DNA of 25,171 bases, taken from the NCBI GenBank assembly GCA_964453155.1, contig CAYVQU010000068.1, positions 1-25,171 of the forward strand, given 5' to 3'. Source of the stretch: CAYVQU01 sp964453155 (GTDB taxonomy: Bacteria > Chloroflexota > Anaerolineae > Anaerolineales > UBA11858). Numbering within the stretch: the stretch's first letter is position 1; each line of letters begins with the position of its first letter. This document shows, piece by piece, positions 1 through 7,584 of this stretch. Under the pieces are notes generated by a model that had not been told where the DNA came from, made no database searches, and worked only from the letters and a program-made list of their open reading frames with translations. Position numbers and translations under genes: made by a program.

Positions 1-779
1 AGCCAGCTTGCCAGTTTGGTCAAACCCTGCGCTTTGATATCAAAGGGAAATATCGTTCCCCCAGTCAACAGGGTACCAAAGGTATACAACATCGCACCCC
101 CAAAACCAAAAGAAAACGTCATTGCGACCCGATCAGCAGGATTCAAGGAATAATTTTGCCAACAGCGCCAGGCCGCGTGCAGCAAATTACGTTGTTGAAT
201 GATCACCCCTTTCGGCTTCCCGGTGCTGCCCGAAGTATAGATCAAATTACTGACATTACTGGCATCTAACTCAATCTCTACGTTTGGATAGATTTCAGCC
301 GTGTGAATCTCATCCAAAACAATTAAATCTGAGGGGAGTTTAATGCTCGGGTCGATGGATTGCAGATGATGGCTATCCGTTATCAAGATTTGGGCGCGTG
401 AATCTCTCAATAAAAATGAAAATCGTTCCGGGGGTAAATCTGGAAGAATGATCGTGAACAACCCGCCAGCTTTCAATACCCCCAACATTGCAACGACGGT
501 TTTAATGTTTTGTCCAAGAAAAATTGCGACTCCATGCTCCTGATCAGACTGCTGCGCCTGGACTGCTAAAATCTGCTGGGCCACTTTATTCGCGATATTA
601 TTTAATTCAAGAAAAGTGAGTTGATTATCATCATCTTCCAATGCAATTTGATCCGGGATTTGTAACACAATAGACTCAAATCTTTCTGGAATAGATTTGA
701 AAAGATCCACCCGATCAAAAGGAAGTTGATTACTCGTTCGAGGAACTTGGGCCAGCAGCGAAGTAGTATTTGGGAGCAT
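1..779 (-). CDS. AMP-dependent synthetase/ligase, NRPS-type adenylation domain (3' part outside window)
   Basis: Adenylate-forming enzyme that would activate a carboxylic or amino acid as an acyl-AMP. The first 259 residues are visible and the gene runs off the left edge. The core A1 region (LTFLELNNIANK, about residues 54-65) is followed by the phosphate-binding A3 loop YTSGSTGKPKGV at about 181-192 and a typical RNLLHAAW stretch after it. The start ATG (777-779) is fixed by an in-frame stop just upstream and an AAAGG ribosome site about 8 bases before it. The gene lies divergent from the helicase with a 150-base gap. Substrate cannot be told because the specificity pocket is mostly beyond the edge. 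Stand-alone ligases with a carrier domain share this N-terminus, so an NRPS module is not proven. Confidence 0.85.
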   Translation of the reverse strand, partial: MLPNTTSLLAQVPRTSNQLPFDRVDLFKSIPERFESIVLQIPDQIALEDDDNQLTFLELNNIANKVAQQILAVQAQQSDQEHGVAIFLGQNIKTVVAMLGVLKAGGLFTIILPDLPPERFSFLLRDSRAQILITDSHHLQSIDPSIKLPSDLIVLDEIHTAEIYPNVEIELDASNVSNLIYTSGSTGKPKGVIIQQRNLLHAAWRCWQNYSLNPADRVAMTFSFGFGGAMLYTFGTLLTGGTIFPFDIKAQGLTKLASW

Positions 780-899
780 CGTAAACCTTTAAATTCAAAT
801 ACAAATTATATCTTATTTATATTATTATTCACTTTCTCTGCAACCAGATTTTGAATATGTGAGATAATGATAGCAAATTCGAGCAAGTAAATTATTGAG

Positions 900-908
900 T
901 GGGATAAT
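900..908 (+). promoter_or_regulatory. Extended -10 promoter of the helicase gene
   Basis: TGG GATAAT, an extended -10 element, ends 22 bases before the helicase ATG, giving a leader of about 15 bases. No convincing -35 is seen. The same nine bases recur at 5022-5030. Confidence 0.45.
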
Positions 909-930
909 TTTCACAAAAAGAAGAAACACT

Positions 931-2400
931 ATGAATGAAGATAATAACCAAAACATTGAAGATATTTCCGAACCAACCGATGCGTTGCCGCCAGTTTCGC
1001 TGGCCGAACTCCCTGCCGTCATGCAGACTGCGGTGAAAGAGGTAGGCTGGCAAACCCTGACTCCGGTCCAACAACGCGCCATCCCCTACATGCAAGCGGG
1101 TCGAGACCTGATGGTCCAAGCCAAAACTGGCAGCGGTAAAACCGGCGCGTTCGTACTACCATTATTAGAAAAAATTGATATCAACCGCAATAACTGTCAG
1201 GCATTGGTGTTGGTTCCTACCCGTGAATTAGCTCAGCAGGTTTCTGAAGAGGCCAAATTATTAGCCGGGGACCTGGATTTTCGAGTGGTTGCCGTCTATG
1301 GGGGAACCAGCTACGGCCCGCAGATCGCGGCTTTTGAGAAGGGGGCCCATCTGGTGGTCGGCACCCCTGGACGGGTGTTAGACCATCTCATTAAGCGCAA
1401 TCTCACCCTCCACAACCTGCAATTCCTGATTTACGACGAAGCAGACCGGATGATGTCGATGGGGTTTTATCCCGATATGGTCCGCGTGCAAGAATTTTTG
1501 CCCAATCACCCGATCAAGGGGTATATGTTTTCGGCCACGATTCCAGTCCAAGTGATGCGATTGGCGCAACACTTCCTGAATAACCCCGGATTTCTCAGCT
1601 TGAGCCGCGACACCGTTCACGTCGAAGATACGGAACACGTTTTCTACGTCTGTCCCGGGATGGATAAAGATCGTTCTCTGGTGCGGCTCATCGAAACCGA
1701 GACCCCTTATCAGGCCATTATTTTTTGCAATACAAAAGCCCGGGTCAATTATGTCGCCACGGTTCTGCAGCGGTTTGGCTACAACGCCGACCAAATCAGT
1801 TCGGATGCCTCCCAAAATGTGCGTGAAAAAGTCATTCAACGCTTACGGGATGGGAAAATCCGGTTCCTGGTTGCCACCGATGTCGCCGCCCGTGGCATTG
1901 ATATCCCCGAACTGACCCACGTCATTCAATTCGAGCCCCCCGATGATTTAGAATCGTACATTCACCGGGCCGGTCGCACCGGGCGGGCGGGTGCCACTGG
2001 CACTGCCATCATGTTGATCAACTTCCTCGAGAAAAAACACATCACCAGGCTAAGTGCCCATTACAATATCGAATTTGAAGAGCGGCGCCTACCCGAAGAT
2101 GAAGATGTCCAGAATTTAGTGGCCCAGCGGTTGATCGGCCAACTCGAAGCCCAATTGCGAGACCGAGACAAACTCAAAATCGAACGCATGCGCCGCCTGG
2201 CTCCCCTCGCCCAGCAATTGGCCGCGGATGAAGATGGCCTGGAACTGCTGACCATGCTTCTCGACGATACCTATCACACCTGGATGCATAAACCGCCCGA
2301 ACTCCCGCCGATTGGGGGGAAGAAATCGGGTTCGCAGCGTCGTAAACGCAGTGGAAAGCGCCGTCCCAAACGTCGGGGGCGCGATCGACGCCGTAGATAA
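931..2400 (+). CDS. DEAD-box ATP-dependent RNA helicase
   Basis: ATP-dependent RNA unwinding or remodelling enzyme, probably acting in ribosome assembly or RNA turnover in the cytoplasm. 489 residues from ATG 931. Motifs in order: Q-motif region around 40-52, Walker A AKTGSGKT (64-71), PTREL (97-101), TPGR (145-148), DEAD (169-172), SAT (201-203), motif V ATDVAARGID (315-324) and motif VI HRAGRTGRAG (345-354). The last about 30 residues are a Lys/Arg-rich tail, common in RhlE/CshA-type helicases and likely to bind RNA. An in-frame TTG at 895 would add 12 residues but overlaps the promoter, and ATG 931 has a purine-rich AAGAAG before it. All catalytic motifs are intact. The exact subfamily (RhlE, CshA or DeaD) cannot be decided by eye. 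Confidence 0.95.
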   Translation: MNEDNNQNIEDISEPTDALPPVSLAELPAVMQTAVKEVGWQTLTPVQQRAIPYMQAGRDLMVQAKTGSGKTGAFVLPLLEKIDINRNNCQALVLVPTRELAQQVSEEAKLLAGDLDFRVVAVYGGTSYGPQIAAFEKGAHLVVGTPGRVLDHLIKRNLTLHNLQFLIYDEADRMMSMGFYPDMVRVQEFLPNHPIKGYMFSATIPVQVMRLAQHFLNNPGFLSLSRDTVHVEDTEHVFYVCPGMDKDRSLVRLIETETPYQAIIFCNTKARVNYVATVLQRFGYNADQISSDASQNVREKVIQRLRDGKIRFLVATDVAARGIDIPELTHVIQFEPPDDLESYIHRAGRTGRAGATGTAIMLINFLEKKHITRLSAHYNIEFEERRLPEDEDVQNLVAQRLIGQLEAQLRDRDKLKIERMRRLAPLAQQLAADEDGLELLTMLLDDTYHTWMHKPPELPPIGGKKSGSQRRKRSGKRRPKRRGRDRRRR

Positions 2401-2403
2401 ACC

Positions 2404-2549
2404 GCTAAGGAAGCCAGGAATTCAGAATTTTTGGCGCATTCTAACCTAGTTTTTTAACCATGGAAATCAACCACAAAGGGCATTAAGGAGCACAAAGCTT
2501 TGTGCTTCTAAGTGCCCTTTGTGATTATCCTGGATTCTTGGTTTCCTAA
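2404..2549. repeat. Inverted-repeat element with AGGAAGCC ends, containing a second palindrome
   Basis: The left end reads AGGAAGCCAGGAATTC (from about 2407) and the right end GGATTCTTGGTTTCCT (2531-2546), which are imperfect inverted copies. The same end sequence makes a compact hairpin at 4883-4933, where only about nine bases separate the arms. Here the arms are about 110 bases apart and enclose the palindrome at 2472-2523, so this may be a copy interrupted by another element. The region has no ORF and lies between two co-directional genes. Confidence 0.5.
2472..2523. repeat. 52-base near-perfect palindrome (CACAAAGGGCA type)
   Basis: The sequence runs from CACAAAGGGCA through AGCACAAAG|CTTTGTGCT to TGCCCTTTGTG, with only a few mismatches and no loop beyond the centre. 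It would fold as a long hairpin between the helicase and the dehydrogenase. It resembles the dispersed palindromes of many environmental bacterial genomes. There is no T-tract, so a plain Rho-independent terminator is unlikely. Confidence 0.7.
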
Positions 2550-2566
2550 TTGAATTTGGAGTTAAT

Positions 2567-3607
2567 ATGAAAGCCGCTTACTTTGAAGAATTCGGTAAAC
2601 CCATCGAAATCCGAAATCTCCCCGATCCGACGCCATATAATGATGGGGTTGTCATCCAGGTGAAAGCCAATGGCATCTGTCGTAGTGACTGGCATGGCTG
2701 GATGGGCCATGATGGCGATGTTCATCTGCCGCATGTGCCAGGGCACGAGCTAGCCGGGGTGATCGTCGCAGTTGGTAAAGATGTGACTCGGTGGACAGAG
2801 GGTGACCGGGTGACGCTCCCGTTCGCCGGAGGCTGCGGCCGCTGTGAGCAGTGTGCGACCGGCAATCAACAGGTCTGCGACGATTATTTCCAGCCGGGGT
2901 TCACGGCCTGGGGATCGTTTGCGAAATATGTTGCCATTCGATATGCGGACGTTAACTTGGTAGCTCTGCCAGCAGAACTTGATTATGTCCCCGCGGCCAG
3001 TCTAGGGTGCCGGTTTATCACCTCGTTTCGAGCGGTAGTGCATCAGGGCCGAGTCCAACCAGGCGAGTGGGTGGTGGTGCATGGCTGCGGCGGCATTGGT
3101 TTATCGGCAATAATGATTGCAGCTGTCATGGGGGCCCAGGTGATCGGGGTCGATATTCGAGAATCGGCATTAGAGCAGGCCAAATCGTTAGGAGCAGCAA
3201 TCACCCTCAATGCCAGAACGGAGGATCAGATTCCAGCAGCGATCCGCGAGATCACCAAAGGCGGCGCGCAAGTCTCCATAGATGCCTTGGGGTCCAACCA
3301 AACTTGTCTCAACTCAATCATGAGCCTGCGCAAACGCGGGCGCCATGTTCAGGTCGGCGTGATGGCAGATGAACACAAAGAAACCGCCCTCCCGATGGGA
3401 TATGTAATGTTCAATGAAATGGAGTTGATCGGCAGTCATGGAATGCAAGCTCATGCCTACGATCCCATGCTGGAAATGATCGTAGCAGGAACCCTGCAAC
3501 CCGAAAAACTCATCAGTCATACAGTCTCATTAGAAGAGGGGGTAAAGGTGTTGATGGCAATGGATTCGTCGCCCCCGACGGGTGTCGTGGTTATTGATCG
3601 GTTCTAG
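2567..3607 (+). CDS. Zinc-dependent alcohol dehydrogenase (MDR superfamily)
   Basis: NAD(P)-dependent oxidation of an alcohol or polyol, or the reverse; the substrate is unknown. 346 residues, usual for the family. The catalytic zinc site is visible as C38 (GICRSDWH), H60-E61 (GHE) and C148. The structural zinc site has all four cysteines, C90, C93, C96 and C104, with normal spacing. The Rossmann loop GCGGIG at about 173-178 is followed by D196, which favours NAD over NADP. Start ATG 2567 has a GGAG ribosome site seven bases before it. It follows the helicase after a 166-base repeat-filled gap, so co-transcription is doubtful, and it ends at a palindrome shared with the convergent transporter. 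Confidence 0.93.
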   Translation: MKAAYFEEFGKPIEIRNLPDPTPYNDGVVIQVKANGICRSDWHGWMGHDGDVHLPHVPGHELAGVIVAVGKDVTRWTEGDRVTLPFAGGCGRCEQCATGNQQVCDDYFQPGFTAWGSFAKYVAIRYADVNLVALPAELDYVPAASLGCRFITSFRAVVHQGRVQPGEWVVVHGCGGIGLSAIMIAAVMGAQVIGVDIRESALEQAKSLGAAITLNARTEDQIPAAIREITKGGAQVSIDALGSNQTCLNSIMSLRKRGRHVQVGVMADEHKETALPMGYVMFNEMELIGSHGMQAHAYDPMLEMIVAGTLQPEKLISHTVSLEEGVKVLMAMDSSPPTGVVVIDRF

Positions 3608-3635
3608 TAGGGGCAGGTCTAAGACCTGCCCCTAC
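3607..3635. repeat. Perfect 14-bp-arm palindrome between convergent genes
   Basis: Arms GTAGGGGCAGGTCT and AGACCTGCCCCTAC are separated by one base. It starts at the last base of the dehydrogenase stop codon and lies 19 bases from the end of the convergent transporter. It could terminate both transcripts but lacks a T-run, so a dispersed repeat is equally likely. Confidence 0.65.
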
Positions 3636-3654
3636 AGATCGGCCCCGACCCGGT

Positions 3655-4851
3655 TTATACTGCCGGTTCGGGTACGCGCACCCTTGAAGCCACAAAGAAG
3701 TTGGTCAGCGCCAACAACGCCCCAAACAAGAACACATATTGGAACCCCCAGGCATTCCAGATCGCGCCCCCAACTAAGGCCGCTGATATCGAGAAAACAT
3801 GGTCGATGGTCACCCCAGCCGTCATCGTGGATTGGATGTGCTCGGGTTCTTTGGCAATTTTCTTCATGTAGGTGGCCCGCGCCATCCCGACTGAAATGAC
3901 CATTTGGTCGAGTAAGTAGCAGCCACAAACGATGTAAAAGGCAATATTTTCGGGAAAAATGGATTTGGCAAAACCGTAACCAAAACATATGAAGATCAGT
4001 GTGATCGCTTCAGTCGTCAAAACAAATTTCTCCCCAAACTTGTCAATCGCCCGGCCTAAGAAAGGCTGGAAAATAATCCCAATCACCCCACCGATCATCA
4101 GCAGCGAGGCAATAATCTGGGTCGGCTGATTGAACACAGTCACCAAAACCCAGGGGGCAAAGGTGATGAAGATTTGCTTGCGGGCTCCCGAAATCGTCAC
4201 GAGAGAATAATACAAGCGATATTCTTTATGGAGTTTTAAAAATGTCTTGGCGGGTCTGGGCTGAACGCGTTTCATCGAGAAAAACAGAAAAGAAGCCAGC
4301 GCAAAAGTGACCGCGGCGATCACAAAAGCATGTTCAAAGTCAAAGTTGAGATATTTAAACCCCAGCACGACCATCAGGCTGCCGCCGATCTTGGCGATAT
4401 TCGTGACGGCGTTAAGCTGTCCCAAGCGCTTCCCAGTTTGTCCCTCCTTCGCCAACTCCATCCCAATGGTCGATGACAGGGGAAAGAACAGGTGCTGACC
4501 CAAGCTGTAGAAAAATAACCAGATGGTCATAATGGCATAACTAGGTGCGAGAAAACCGATCAAGAGAATGCCCACCACACTCAAGATCATGGTGACCGCA
4601 CTCAGTCGACGGCTGCACAGGAAAGATAATCCGGCCGACACAAAAACGACTAAAAATCCTGGTAATTCGCGGGGGAATTCCAAGAACGAGCGCTGAAATG
4701 GGGTGATCATAAAGCGTTCGTCCAAAAAGTTATTGAAGGTCGATTCGAAAATATTGCTACCGAAACCGACAACAAAAACAGCCAGCCCGAATATAAACAA
4801 TTCACGGGGGATTTTTTTATAAATGGAGTGACGGGCGTTGATGGTAGTCAT
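3655..4851 (-). CDS. Major facilitator superfamily (MFS) transporter
   Basis: Predicted secondary transporter in the cytoplasmic membrane, 398 residues, consistent with the 12-helix MFS fold. Hydrophobic segments alternate with short basic loops throughout, and a longer basic central loop (MKRVQPRPAKTF region, about residues 195-205) separates the two halves. Start ATG (4849-4851) has GAGGT seven bases before it. It is convergent with the dehydrogenase and divergent from the arginase-like gene. No substrate can be deduced; multidrug or sugar efflux types are possible. The end SRVRVPEPAV is cytoplasmic in the usual topology. Confidence 0.88.
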   Translation of the reverse strand: MTTINARHSIYKKIPRELFIFGLAVFVVGFGSNIFESTFNNFLDERFMITPFQRSFLEFPRELPGFLVVFVSAGLSFLCSRRLSAVTMILSVVGILLIGFLAPSYAIMTIWLFFYSLGQHLFFPLSSTIGMELAKEGQTGKRLGQLNAVTNIAKIGGSLMVVLGFKYLNFDFEHAFVIAAVTFALASFLFFSMKRVQPRPAKTFLKLHKEYRLYYSLVTISGARKQIFITFAPWVLVTVFNQPTQIIASLLMIGGVIGIIFQPFLGRAIDKFGEKFVLTTEAITLIFICFGYGFAKSIFPENIAFYIVCGCYLLDQMVISVGMARATYMKKIAKEPEHIQSTMTAGVTIDHVFSISAALVGGAIWNAWGFQYVFLFGALLALTNFFVASRVRVPEPAV

Positions 4852-4882
4852 TGATTTACCTCAGAATTGAATGTGATAACAA

Positions 4883-4933
4883 TTAGGAAGCCAGAAATCC
4901 AAGAAAAAACTTCGTGGATTCCTGGCTTCCTAA
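4883..4933. repeat. Hairpin repeat with AGGAAGCC arms
   Basis: The left arm TTAGGAAGCCAGAAATCCA pairs with the right arm TGGATTCCTGGCTTCCTAA with one mismatch over 19 bases. The loop is A-rich. The arm sequence is shared with the ends of the element at 2404-2549, so this is a dispersed family. It lies in the leader or promoter region of the MFS gene. Confidence 0.75.
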
Positions 4934-5021
4934 GATATGGTTATTTCCACAATTTTGTCTAAATTCGCCGTATTGTAATTCAAAATTTCACATTTTCCCG
5001 ACGAATTTCATCCTGATTTCG

Positions 5022-5030
5022 TGGGATAAT
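5022..5030 (+). promoter_or_regulatory. Extended -10 promoter of the arginase-like gene
   Basis: TGG GATAAT is identical to the element before the helicase. If used, transcription would start near 5037 and give a leader of about 150 bases that includes the whole inverted repeat 5087-5159. Confidence 0.45.
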
Positions 5031-5086
5031 CATCGTAAAACGTAATCTTTCGTAAAAATCGATGTACCAGTGCTCAAAACAAAATT

Positions 5087-5159
5087 TTCACCGCTGAGTC
5101 GCAAAGGACACGGAGAAAAAAATTACAGAACTCCGCGTACTCAGCGACTCAACGGTGAA
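5087..5159. repeat. Inverted repeat of the CACCGCTGAGTCGC / CGACTCAACGGTG type
   Basis: Two imperfect 29-base arms, TTCACCGCTGAGTCGC and onward (from 5087) and CTCCGCG to ACGGTGAA (5131-5159), surround an A-rich centre of about 15 bases. This matches the general style of the ACCGCAGAGACGCAGAG palindromes dispersed in many bacterial genomes. It ends 30 bases before the arginase-like start, inside its probable mRNA leader. Confidence 0.7.
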
Positions 5160-5189
5160 CAATTATTTTTCAAACCAAAAGGATACAAC

Positions 5190-6080
5190 ATGGCTAAACC
5201 CATCTCCAAGTTTCAAATCGTTGGCGTTCGCTATCTGACTGCTCGGCATGTACCTGGCCCAGGCGTGCCATTAGATACTTACGCGGAGAACAAAATATAT
5301 GTAGTGGATGATATTCCCTATAACGTTGTGGAACCAAATTTCACAGATGAACAGCGCAGCGGCGATGAAATTGCAGACCTTGGAATTTTAGGGGGATTAA
5401 TCGCCGACGAAGTGGCCGCGGCCCGAAAAACTGGTGACGCAGTTTTAATGACGGGTGGGAACTGCTGCCACATCACTGGGGTAATCGGCGGTTTACAGGA
5501 TGTCCATGGCCCGGAGGCCAAGATCGGTTTAGTCTGGTTCGACGCCCATGGAGATTACAACACCGCGAAAACATCCCTATCCGGCATGCTGGGCGGGATG
5601 CCGGTGGCCGTCGCCGCCGGGCTGACCCACCCAAAATGGCGGATCGGCTCTCACATCGTCGCCCCGCTCCCCACCGACCGGATCATCCTGGTCGATGTCC
5701 GCAACCTGGATCCTGCGGAGGAGCAACTCATCCGGGCCACCGATACCGTCATCGCCGCGCCCGCGCCAGGATTTCCAGGAGAAAATTTGGAGGCTGTAGC
5801 CAAAGATTTGGCCGCAAAGGTCGATTATATTTACCTCCACATCGACTCCGACATCCTCGACGAAGCCTACACGCCCAACCACAGCACCAAAGAACCCAAC
5901 GGGCCCGATATGGATCAAGTCCAGGCCGCGATTGATACCGTCATGGCGACTGGGAAAGTGGCGGCGTATGCGGTGGTGTCGGTTTATGGGGAAGGAGAGG
6001 GATCAGAAATTATGATCAACTCGGGGATGGCGTTGATCCGCGGGGGATTAGAGAAGTGGAAGAAGTATGGGATGGTTTAA
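5190..6080 (+). CDS. Arginase/agmatinase/formimidoylglutamase-family (ureohydrolase fold) protein
   Basis: Probable binuclear-metal (Mn) hydrolase of a guanidino or related C-N bond; 296 residues, the normal length. Metal-ligand motifs are present: H94 in GGNCCH, D118-A-H120-G-D122 (WFDAHGDYN) and D219/D221 in HIDSDILDE. The first motif deviates from the usual GGDHS, and the region after HIDSD lacks the usual DP. The substrate is therefore uncertain and may not be arginine. ATG 5190 is chosen because it has AAAGGA before it and the N-terminus is then family-like. The longer in-frame start at 5070 runs through a palindromic repeat. It is convergent with the lipoprotein cluster. Confidence 0.85.
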   Translation: MAKPISKFQIVGVRYLTARHVPGPGVPLDTYAENKIYVVDDIPYNVVEPNFTDEQRSGDEIADLGILGGLIADEVAAARKTGDAVLMTGGNCCHITGVIGGLQDVHGPEAKIGLVWFDAHGDYNTAKTSLSGMLGGMPVAVAAGLTHPKWRIGSHIVAPLPTDRIILVDVRNLDPAEEQLIRATDTVIAAPAPGFPGENLEAVAKDLAAKVDYIYLHIDSDILDEAYTPNHSTKEPNGPDMDQVQAAIDTVMATGKVAAYAVVSVYGEGEGSEIMINSGMALIRGGLEKWKKYGMV

Positions 6081-6086
6081 GGTTTG

Positions 6087-6120
6087 GGAATGCGGTTGCA
6101 ACAAACAGCAACCGCATTCC
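6087..6120. terminator. Hairpin between convergent genes
   Basis: A perfect 13-bp stem (GGAATGCGGTTGC / GCAACCGCATTCC) with an 8-base loop, six bases after the arginase-like stop and 12 bases from the convergent lipoprotein stop. There is no long T-run, so it may act as a bidirectional terminator or 3' stabiliser. Confidence 0.65.
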
Positions 6121-6132
6121 TGGGCGACACAT

Positions 6133-7515
6133 TTACGGCATCCAATCTAAGCCGCTGAAATAATCAATTCCGTCCAATAACCCTTCTGTAAGGAAGCGGA
6201 TTTCAGAGCCATCGGCTGAGAAAACATAAATCATGGGTTGGGGAAATTGTGAAGAGCCTAAGAACCACCTTCCATCCGGTGACCAAGCCCATATTCTGCC
6301 CGTAGTTGGCGTTCCCAAGAGATGTACCTGGTTAGCACCGTCGGGATCCATCCGATAGGGATTGTATCGGTTTTGATGATAGCTCGCTAAGTTAATTTGA
6401 CTGCCATCCGGTGAGAATAGATAGAGATTTTCATGCCCAGCCATATCTGTGATCTGGGCTTGGTTTTCGCCATTTTTATCCACTCGCCAGATATTGTAAT
6501 TGCCACCCTTATCCGAAGCAAAGTACACCCATTCTCCATCTGGCGACCAGGCCCAGGATTGCACCCGCCCGGTCGATTGGCTGACATTGCGGACATTCTC
6601 GCCATCAGCATCCATCACATAAATTTGAGCGGAGCCACCCCGGTCGGATCGAAAGATGATTTGTCCCCCATCTGGTGACCAGGGAGAGCTAAATCGGGAT
6701 AATAACTCATCTTTCGCAGGATTCTCGGTCAGGTTGCGAGGGTTAGAGCCATCGGCAGCTGCAATGTAGATTTCACCTTTCCCGGCTGGTAGGGAATAAC
6801 CCAAGACTTGGGTGCCATCCGGGGACCAGGCCTGCGGGAAGAAATCCATATTTTTAACGAAATTTCCATCCGGGTCATAGACTTCAACTGACTTAGGTAC
6901 ATAGTCATTGAGCCCGAAATCAAACACAGTGTGGGCGGCATAAATAAATTGACCCTCCGGTGACCACAGAAAACTATATCTACTTAAGCTGCTGTGGGTG
7001 GGGTTTGCGGTGATCTGTTTGGCCGCGGTGCCATCGGCATTCACCAGCCAAAGATTAGTGGGGTTGTCTCCCACCACCATCTCCGTGAATACAATTTTCT
7101 GACCATCTGGGGAAACAGCCCAGTCCCGGTGAAACGCGTCTGGCTGGGTCAGTTGCTGCAAATCGGTGCCATCGGCATTGATGGTGAAGATGTGGGAAAC
7201 ATTTCCACCAGCGAGTTGGGCTTCAAATATGATCTTTCCATTCCCCCCCGCAAACTGGGTGGGGGTAGCAGTGGGTGTTTCGGTAGGGACCGGAGTGGCG
7301 GTCGGCTCAGGAGTGTTCGTAGGCTCCGGGGTGTTGGTGGGGATTTCTGTTGGTGTGGCCGAGGGGGGATCGGTATCGACAGGGGCAGCTTCGGCCTCAC
7401 TTTGTTCTGCCTCGGCGATCACCGCCCCCGATTCGGGGGTCGGCGTGGCGCAGGCTGCTACACCCACAATCGCCACAAGAAAAATACTGATAAGCCAAAA
7501 TTTATTTATTTTCAT
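6133..7515 (-). CDS. Surface lipoprotein with TolB/PD40-type beta-propeller
   Basis: Predicted lipoprotein of 460 residues. It has a short basic start, a hydrophobic stretch and a lipobox VAAC with the lipidated Cys at residue 22. A Thr/Pro-rich flexible linker (repeats of TNTPEPT type) follows to about residue 88. The rest is a propeller with seven SP(D/E)G motifs, most preceded by a (W/F) and ending in an (I/L)xxxxADG-type strand, as in TolB-like PD40 repeats. Its role is probably extracellular binding or scaffolding; no catalytic residues are evident. An alternative ATG lies four codons upstream (7527), but MKINKF gives the classic signal peptide. Ribosome sites are weak for both. It is last of three co-directional lipoprotein genes. 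Confidence 0.85.
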   Translation of the reverse strand: MKINKFWLISIFLVAIVGVAACATPTPESGAVIAEAEQSEAEAAPVDTDPPSATPTEIPTNTPEPTNTPEPTATPVPTETPTATPTQFAGGNGKIIFEAQLAGGNVSHIFTINADGTDLQQLTQPDAFHRDWAVSPDGQKIVFTEMVVGDNPTNLWLVNADGTAAKQITANPTHSSLSRYSFLWSPEGQFIYAAHTVFDFGLNDYVPKSVEVYDPDGNFVKNMDFFPQAWSPDGTQVLGYSLPAGKGEIYIAAADGSNPRNLTENPAKDELLSRFSSPWSPDGGQIIFRSDRGGSAQIYVMDADGENVRNVSQSTGRVQSWAWSPDGEWVYFASDKGGNYNIWRVDKNGENQAQITDMAGHENLYLFSPDGSQINLASYHQNRYNPYRMDPDGANQVHLLGTPTTGRIWAWSPDGRWFLGSSQFPQPMIYVFSADGSEIRFLTEGLLDGIDYFSGLDWMP

Positions 7516-7584
7516 ACTGCACTTCATTCTTTCGTCAAATTTAATCCGGACGGCAGTCCAGAGCGAACGCCCGTCCCAGTTTTG

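Larger units (their letters stand above)
4852..5189. other. 338-base intergenic region with two palindromic repeats and a promoter
   Basis: Divergent gap between the MFS gene (-) and the arginase-like gene (+). It holds the AGGAAGCC hairpin (4883-4933), an extended -10 (5022-5030) and the CACCGCTGAGTCGC inverted repeat (5087-5159). An open frame extends from 5070 through the second repeat into the arginase gene, but this part looks non-coding. Confidence 0.7.

Noticed and set aside
895..930. TTG start adding 12 residues to the helicase
   Set aside because: It overlaps the candidate -10 and has no ribosome site; ATG 931 is better.
7548..7576. Short inverted repeat GGACGG...CCGTCC between lipoprotein genes
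   Set aside because: Only six paired bases with a long loop; could be chance.
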